Source: Glebionis coronaria (Eukaryota; Streptophyta; Magnoliopsida; Asterales; Asteraceae). Taken from it: a DNA stretch of 64,000 nt. The translations under genes and the position numbers were made by a program. This document shows positions 59,253-64,000 of the stretch, piece after piece. Each line of letters begins with the position of its first letter. Position 1 is the stretch's first letter. Under the pieces are notes generated by a model. It was not told the origin of the DNA, did not search any database, and saw only the letters and a list, made by a program, of their open reading frames with translations. The DNA lies in contig CM046874.1 of NCBI GenBank assembly GCA_025667525.1, forward strand, positions 428,442,400-428,506,399. The letters run 5' to 3'.

Positions 59253-59861
59253 TAAGCCAATATTCGCGTCCCGCTTCAATAAGTTATGCCTTGGCTATGA
59301 ACTCTAATTAATACCGAGCAACTTTTAAACGATCTTGTGTTAGAAGCTAAGTAACTTTTCAAATCGTACAACCTTATTTATTGCAAATATATTTATTAAC
59401 AAGCGATGGGAGAAAAAGCTCATAACTAACTCACATAAGTTAATGAAAGAATACCAAACTTATAATTAACTCTATCATCTCTCGTTCTCCACAATTTAAA
59501 ATCTCAAGGAATGAGACTCGTGGATGCTTAGCCTAATAAACCAATTAAGGTCCATATGGTTAAGGATACTAGCTAGAATAAACTTGGATAAGTAAACTCG
59601 GGTTGAGTCAAAATATTCAGGACGGGCCTAATATATCAAAGACATCTAAACTTGTTAAAACCATTTTATTTATTTATTTATTTGTGACTTTATTCTTGAA
59701 ATGGAAATTATTACGATGCGATGATAAAAGGAAAAAATAAATAAATAAATACTACTAGGCCAAAATAGATCAAAAATTTGAAAAACGTTGAAAATTTTTT
59801 AAAATTTTCCAGTTAAATGGGGTCAAATTCATGGAAAAGCCCACTAAAAGTCGATTAGAGT

Positions 59862-59900
59862 CCCCCCTTACACTTAATATAAACATTGTCCTCAATGTTT
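59862..59900 (-). promoter_or_regulatory. Conserved palindrome plus internal polypurine motif (A2)
   Basis: On the minus strand AAACATTG-AGGA-CAATGTTT (59900-59881), then about 12 nt, then TAAGGGGGGA. It is the same arrangement as 6557-6594 in B1, about 390 nt after the integrase stop. Confidence 0.6.
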
Positions 59901-60048
59901 AAGCATGTGGGAGAATAAACTCCCCTACACTTAGGACATTGAGTACGTTGTTTAAAATTGAGCTAAGGAAGGGACAACTAAAGTGATTACATTTATTTGT
60001 TTTATTTATATACAAGTATGAATCACAATAGTTTTGATAGAACCGGGT

Positions 60049-60082
60049 ACACGGGAACACGGGAACACGGGATCACGGGTCG
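60049..60082 (+). repeat. Short 8-bp tandem repeat
   Basis: Four units of CACGGGAA-like sequence (CACGGGAA twice, CACGGGAT, CACGGGTC) after the A2 integrase. Confidence 0.8.
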
Positions 60083-60294
60083 AGTCAAACGTACCAAAAG
60101 TGGATCATCAAAGCACATGTCCCTGCACAATCATCACAACACACAAACAACCTACTTGGCTCCCCCTACACTTATTGGTGGACATGGATGAAGGTGAAAA
60201 AGGGTGGAAAGGATGGTAAAGGTAAAAATCTAACCTAGTTATACGATGCTTGATTTATTTATCACGAGTCTCTAGCTCGACTCGATTTCCCGAA

Positions 60295-61020
60295 TTAATT
60301 CAAGGGAAATGTGGAGAGGGATGAAATCATCCCGTTAGAGATGTCCTCTCCATAGTACAACTTAACCCGTTGGCCATTCACCTTAAAGTTGGGCCCATTT
60401 GGTTGGGATAACTCAATGGTGCCATAAGGGAAGACTTGGGCCACGGTGAATAGACCGGACCAACGGCTCTTAAGTTTACCCGAAAAGATTTTCAACCGAG
60501 AGTTAAAGAGTAAAACTTGATCACCAACATGGAACTCCCGGTTTTTAATTTTGGAATCATGAATGAGCTTAGTCTTCTCCTTGTAGATTAATGAATTTTC
60601 ATAAGCCTCATTCCTAAGTTCATTAAGTTCATTGAGTTGGATTTTCCTATGATCACCGGCTTTGTTAATATCAAAATTAGCCCATTTCAAGGCCCAATAA
60701 GCCTTATGCTCCAACTCAATGGGGAGGTGGCACGCCTTTCCGTACACAAGGCGATAAGGGGTACAACCTATAGGTGACTTATAAGCGGTACGAAAAGCCC
60801 ACAAAGCATCATCTAATTTATCGGCCCATGAGGCACGATGCTCTCCCACGGTTCGCTCTAAGATTCTCTTAAGACCACGGTTAAAAACCTCGGCTTGTCC
60901 ATTAGTTTGAGGATGATATGCGGTGGAAAGTCGGTGATTGACACCATACTTAGCCATGACTCGTGCAAATTGATCATTGAAAAAATGAGTCCCGCGATCA
61001 CTAATAATAGCACGAGGCAC
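60295..61020 (-). pseudogene. A2 integrase, core and C-terminal part
   Basis: 241 codons in the same frame as the preceding ORF, separated only by a TGA where relatives have Arg (LFA-stop-FGVPRAIISDRG). It holds the second catalytic Asp (ISDRGTHF), the catalytic Glu in HPQTNGQAEVFNRGLKRIL, then ALWAFRTAYKSPIGCTPYRL, VYGKACHLPIELEHKAYWAL and the C-terminal FHVGDQVLLFNSRLKIFSGK, then LKSRWSGLF and FKVNGQRVKLYYGED. It ends at a natural-looking stop. It would complete integrase if the TGA were read through. Confidence 0.9.
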
Positions 61021-61026
61021 ACCGAA

Positions 61027-62559
61027 TCAAGCAAACAATTGTTTCAAGAAGTTAACAACCACCCTCGCATCGTTAGTAGGTAAAGCCTTTGCTTCAACCC
61101 ATTTTGATACGTATTCTACGGCTACGAGGATGTACTTGTTTCCTTTCGATGATGGAAACGGCCCCATAAAGTCGATGCCCCATACGTCAAAGATTTCACA
61201 TTCTTGGATGAAATTTTGAGGCATCTCATCTTTATGTGTGATCTTGCCTTGCCTTTGGCAAGCATCACAATGTTTAACCATGTCATGTGCATCATGATAA
61301 ATGGAAGGCCAATAGAATCCAGAGTCGAAAACATTTTTAGCGGTGTAATTAGGACCAAAGTGACCACTGGTGGGTCCTTTATGGCAAGCTTCAAGGATTT
61401 GTAAAGCCGCCGGCCCATCAACACATCTACGAATGATTAAATCCGCACATTGCTTGAAAAGATAAGGGTCGTCCCAATAGTACGTTTTAACGTCCTTGAA
61501 GAATTTTTTCTTTTGTTGGGACGATAACCCTTCGATAAGAACACCACCCGCCAAATAGTTTGCAATGTCGGCAAACCATGGGGTATCATCAAGATTGGAA
61601 TTAATAGACATTAAGGTCTCAAGGGGAAAGGATTCATTAATCTCTTGATTTGGAGATTCCCCTTGATAAGGATCCTCAAGTCTACTAAGGTGATCCGCGG
61701 CTAGGTTTTCTGCTCCTTTTTTATCACGAATTTCGATTTTAAATTCTTGTAGGAGCAAAACCCAACGATGGAGTCTCGGTTTATCATCTTGCTTGGTCAA
61801 CAAGTATTTCAAGGCGGAATGGTCGGTGTAAACGATGGTGGTGGAAAGCACAAGATAGGGGCGGAATTTCTCAAAAGCATACACTACGGCTAAAAGCTCT
61901 TTTTCGGTAGTGGTATAATGCAATTGAGCCCCCGTCATTGTCTTACTAGCATAATGAGTGGGTTGGAAATGTTTATTAACTCGTTGTCCTAAAACCGCTC
62001 CTACCGTGAAATCACTAGCATCGCACATGAGCTCGAAAGGTAACTCCCAATTTGGAGAGACTAAGACCGGTGCCTTAGTTAATTTACCTTTAAGAAGTTC
62101 GAAAGAGTCGAGACATTCATGAGAGAAGATGAAAGGAGCATCCTTTTCTAAGAGATGAGTCATTGGACGAGCTATTTTCGAGAAATCTTGGATGAAACGT
62201 CGATAAAATCCCGCATGGCCTAAAAAACTTCTAACTCCTTTGACGGTGGTAGGTGGAGGTAACTTAGCAATGACGTCAACTTTAGCACGGTCGACTTTGA
62301 TACCGGCTTTGGAAATTTTATGACCGAGGACGATGCCTTCTTTTACCATGAAATGGCATTTTTCCCAATTAAGAAAGAGACGAGTGTCTTCACACCGTTG
62401 GAGCATACGTTCTAAATTAGCAAGGCAAGAAGAGAAAGAATCACCATAGACCGAGAAATCGTCCATAAAGACTTCCATAGTTTTTTCAACCATGTCAAGA
62501 AATATGGCCATCATACACCTTTGGAAAGTCCCGGGAGCATTGCATAAGCCGAAAGGCAT
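61027..62559 (-). pseudogene. A2 RT (C-terminal part), RNase H and integrase N-terminal part
   Basis: 510 codons open. [18 protein letters not shown], catalytic [31 protein letters not shown]. Connection: [20 protein letters not shown]. RNase [58 protein letters not shown] and [10 protein letters not shown]. Integrase: the HHCC finger ([20 protein letters not shown] ... CDACQRQG) and first catalytic Asp ([19 protein letters not shown]). It starts just after an in-frame TAA (62566 region) where relatives have Tyr. Confidence 0.92.
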
Positions 62560-64000
62560 TCTTTTTTAAGCAAATGTTCCATAGGGACAAGTGAATGAGG
62601 TTTTCTCTTGGTCTTTTGGATCGATAGGGATTTGAAAATATCCGGAAAAGCCATCTAAGAAACAATAGAAATCATTACCCGCTAAACGCTCGAGCATTTG
62701 ATCCATGAAAGGAAGAGGGAAATGATCCTTACGAGTGGCATCATTGAGCTTACGATAATCGATGCAAACTCGCCAACCCGTTACGAGTCGAGTAGGAATC
62801 AACTCGTTGTTTTCATCGGGAACAACGGTGATTCCGCCTTTCTTAGGCACACAATGGACGGGACTAACCCATGGCGAATCCGAGATAGGGTAAATCATTC
62901 CGGCATCTAGAAGTTTAATAACTTCTTTCTTAATGACTTCATGAATTTTTGGATTAACCCTTCTTTGATTTTGGATTGCGGGTTTAAAGTCATCTTCCAT
63001 GAGAATTTTATGAGTACAAAAATTAGGATCAATTCCGGGAATGTCGGAGATTTTCCAAGCAATTGCTTTCTTATGATTCTTAAGCACATCGATTAGTCGG
63101 GATTTTTCATCTTCTTTTAAGTCCTTAGCAATAATGACGGGCAACTTATTATCCTCCTCTAAGAAAACATACTCCAAATGAGACGGTAAATCCTTAAGCT
63201 CTAAATCCGGTGGATTGTCAATGGAAGGTTTAGTCAAAGTAGGATCATCATTTGTAACTTCCTTAGGAGTAGGTGGGGAAATATTGTCCTCATTGAGAAG
63301 TCTCTCAATGGTACGAATGTCTTCATCCCAATCGGTGGGAGAATTATCATACTTAAGATCGAGAGGACCCAAGCTAGCTTCAAAATCATCTAAGTCACTT
63401 TCTCCAAATGGAGTCAATGAAGGAGCAATAGAAGCTACGGTCTCAACATGGGGTAAAGGAGAAATCCCGCTCTTACAAGCCTCGTGAAAATGTTCTTCGC
63501 ATGCTTCGTCGAGCACATCGATGTAATTCACGGATTCGGGCTCATCGGGAAGTTTGGAAAGTTTACCCATGTTAAAGACGATTTTGTCATCCCCGACCCT
63601 CATGATAAGTTCACCCGCGGCTACATCATTTAATGTACGCCCGGTTCTCAAGAAGGGTCGTCCCACAATTAAGGGAACACGGGGATCCATATCATAGTCG
63701 ACTACGACGAAATCGACGGGAAAAGTGAATTTGTCGACTCCTACAAAAACATCCTCGGCTATCCCCACCGGATAAGCAACCGTACGGTTAGCTAATTCCA
63801 ATGTCATACGAGTGGGGACTAGCTCGGGTAAAGATAATTGTTTCCACACGGACAATGGCATAAGATTGATACTTGCTCCGAGATCCGCCAAGGCCATACA
63901 ATTCTCAACACCCAGAAAATTACAAGTAATAAGGAATCGACCGGGATCTCCTAACTTAACCGGTAATTTTCTCAAAAGAACCGCGGAACAATTCTCATTC
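62560..64000 (-). pseudogene. A2 aspartic protease and RT N-terminal part (runs off the window)
   Basis: Open from the right edge to a TAA at about 62564-62566. Protease: CMALADLGASINLMPLSVWK (DLGAS active site), FPVDFVVVDYDMDPRVPLIV, GRPFLRTGRTLNDVAAGELI. A Glu/Asp-rich linker follows. RT: AGMIYPISDSPWVSPVHCVP, CIDYRKLNDATRKDHFPLPF and FCFLDGFSGYFQIPIDPK up to CPYGTFA, then TAA in place of Tyr. The frame is the same on both sides, so it is a single-codon lesion. Confidence 0.92.

Larger units (their letters stand above)
58272..60294 (-). other. A2 3' non-coding region
   Basis: From the integrase stop to the polypurine tract (AAGTGTAGGGATT on the minus strand, 58284-58272). It contains an 8-bp repeat (60049-60082), the palindrome/polypurine motif (59862-59900), three copies of a 30-bp unit (59041, 59186, 59223), and a TAC/TACG microsatellite (about 58366-58392). 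Parts align with the B1 3' region. No ORF recognised. Confidence 0.75.
55313..64000 (-). mobile_element. A2: Athila-like Ty3/gypsy element, protease to 3' LTR
   Basis: Minus strand: protease and RT (from the right edge), RNase H, integrase, about 2 kb 3' non-coding region, polypurine tract, 3' LTR. It is inserted in the 3' interior of B2. Protein identity to A1 is high. Gag and the 5' LTR are beyond the right edge. It is the youngest-looking element by coding integrity. Confidence 0.9.

Overview
This window is eukaryotic plant DNA made almost entirely of LTR retrotransposons nested inside one another. No host protein-coding gene was recognised. The Ty1/copia polyprotein and the Athila-like and chromovirus-like Ty3/gypsy polyproteins resemble, from memory, those common in Asteraceae (Tanacetum/Artemisia-type). 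An Asteraceae-like eudicot with a large repeat-rich genome is therefore the best guess, but it is inference. I use working names: A1-A3 (Athila-like gypsy), B1-B2 (a related gypsy family with TGATG...CATCA LTRs), C, D and G (gypsy with 3.1-3.5 kb LTRs and an initiator-Met primer site), E and F (chromovirus-like gypsy with long LTRs), H (copia) and L1 (a partial LTR at the left edge).

Left stack, from the outside in: copia H (29606-38003, minus strand) is cut in its RT gene by E (21074-29605). E is cut in gag by D (11488-21073). D is cut in its 5' LTR by B1 (4965-11487). B1 is cut in its 3' internal region by A3 (4847-4964), A3 is cut in its LTR by C (863-4846), and C abuts L1 (1-862). The E LTR also carries a solo LTR, G (24196-27729), with a perfect 5-bp target duplication. 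The matching left halves must lie beyond base 1, so this is a nest about seven levels deep.

A gap of about 580 bp (38004-38583) without recognised element sequence separates H from the right stack. In the right stack F (38584-42970) is cut in gag by A1 (42971-50950). A1 is cut in RNase H by B2 (50951-55312), and B2 is cut by A2 (55313-64000, minus strand), which continues past the right edge. A1 and A2 are opposite-strand copies of one family.

Coding condition: A2 pol is nearly intact (two nonsense codons seen). A1 has one nonsense codon and three 1-nt deletions. F and H carry many lesions. E lacks RT/RNase H. D is reduced to protein relics although its LTR pair is about 95-96% identical by eye.

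Most interesting are: three short GT-AG introns inside the gag of F, one conserved in E, with reading phase kept across all junctions; a set of hairpins in the E/F LTRs with compensatory stem changes; dense ATTCCGA-core word arrays in two unrelated elements; a decayed element with young LTRs (D); a palindrome plus polypurine motif conserved after pol in A2 and B1; and a tRNA-like relic inside the A2 LTR.
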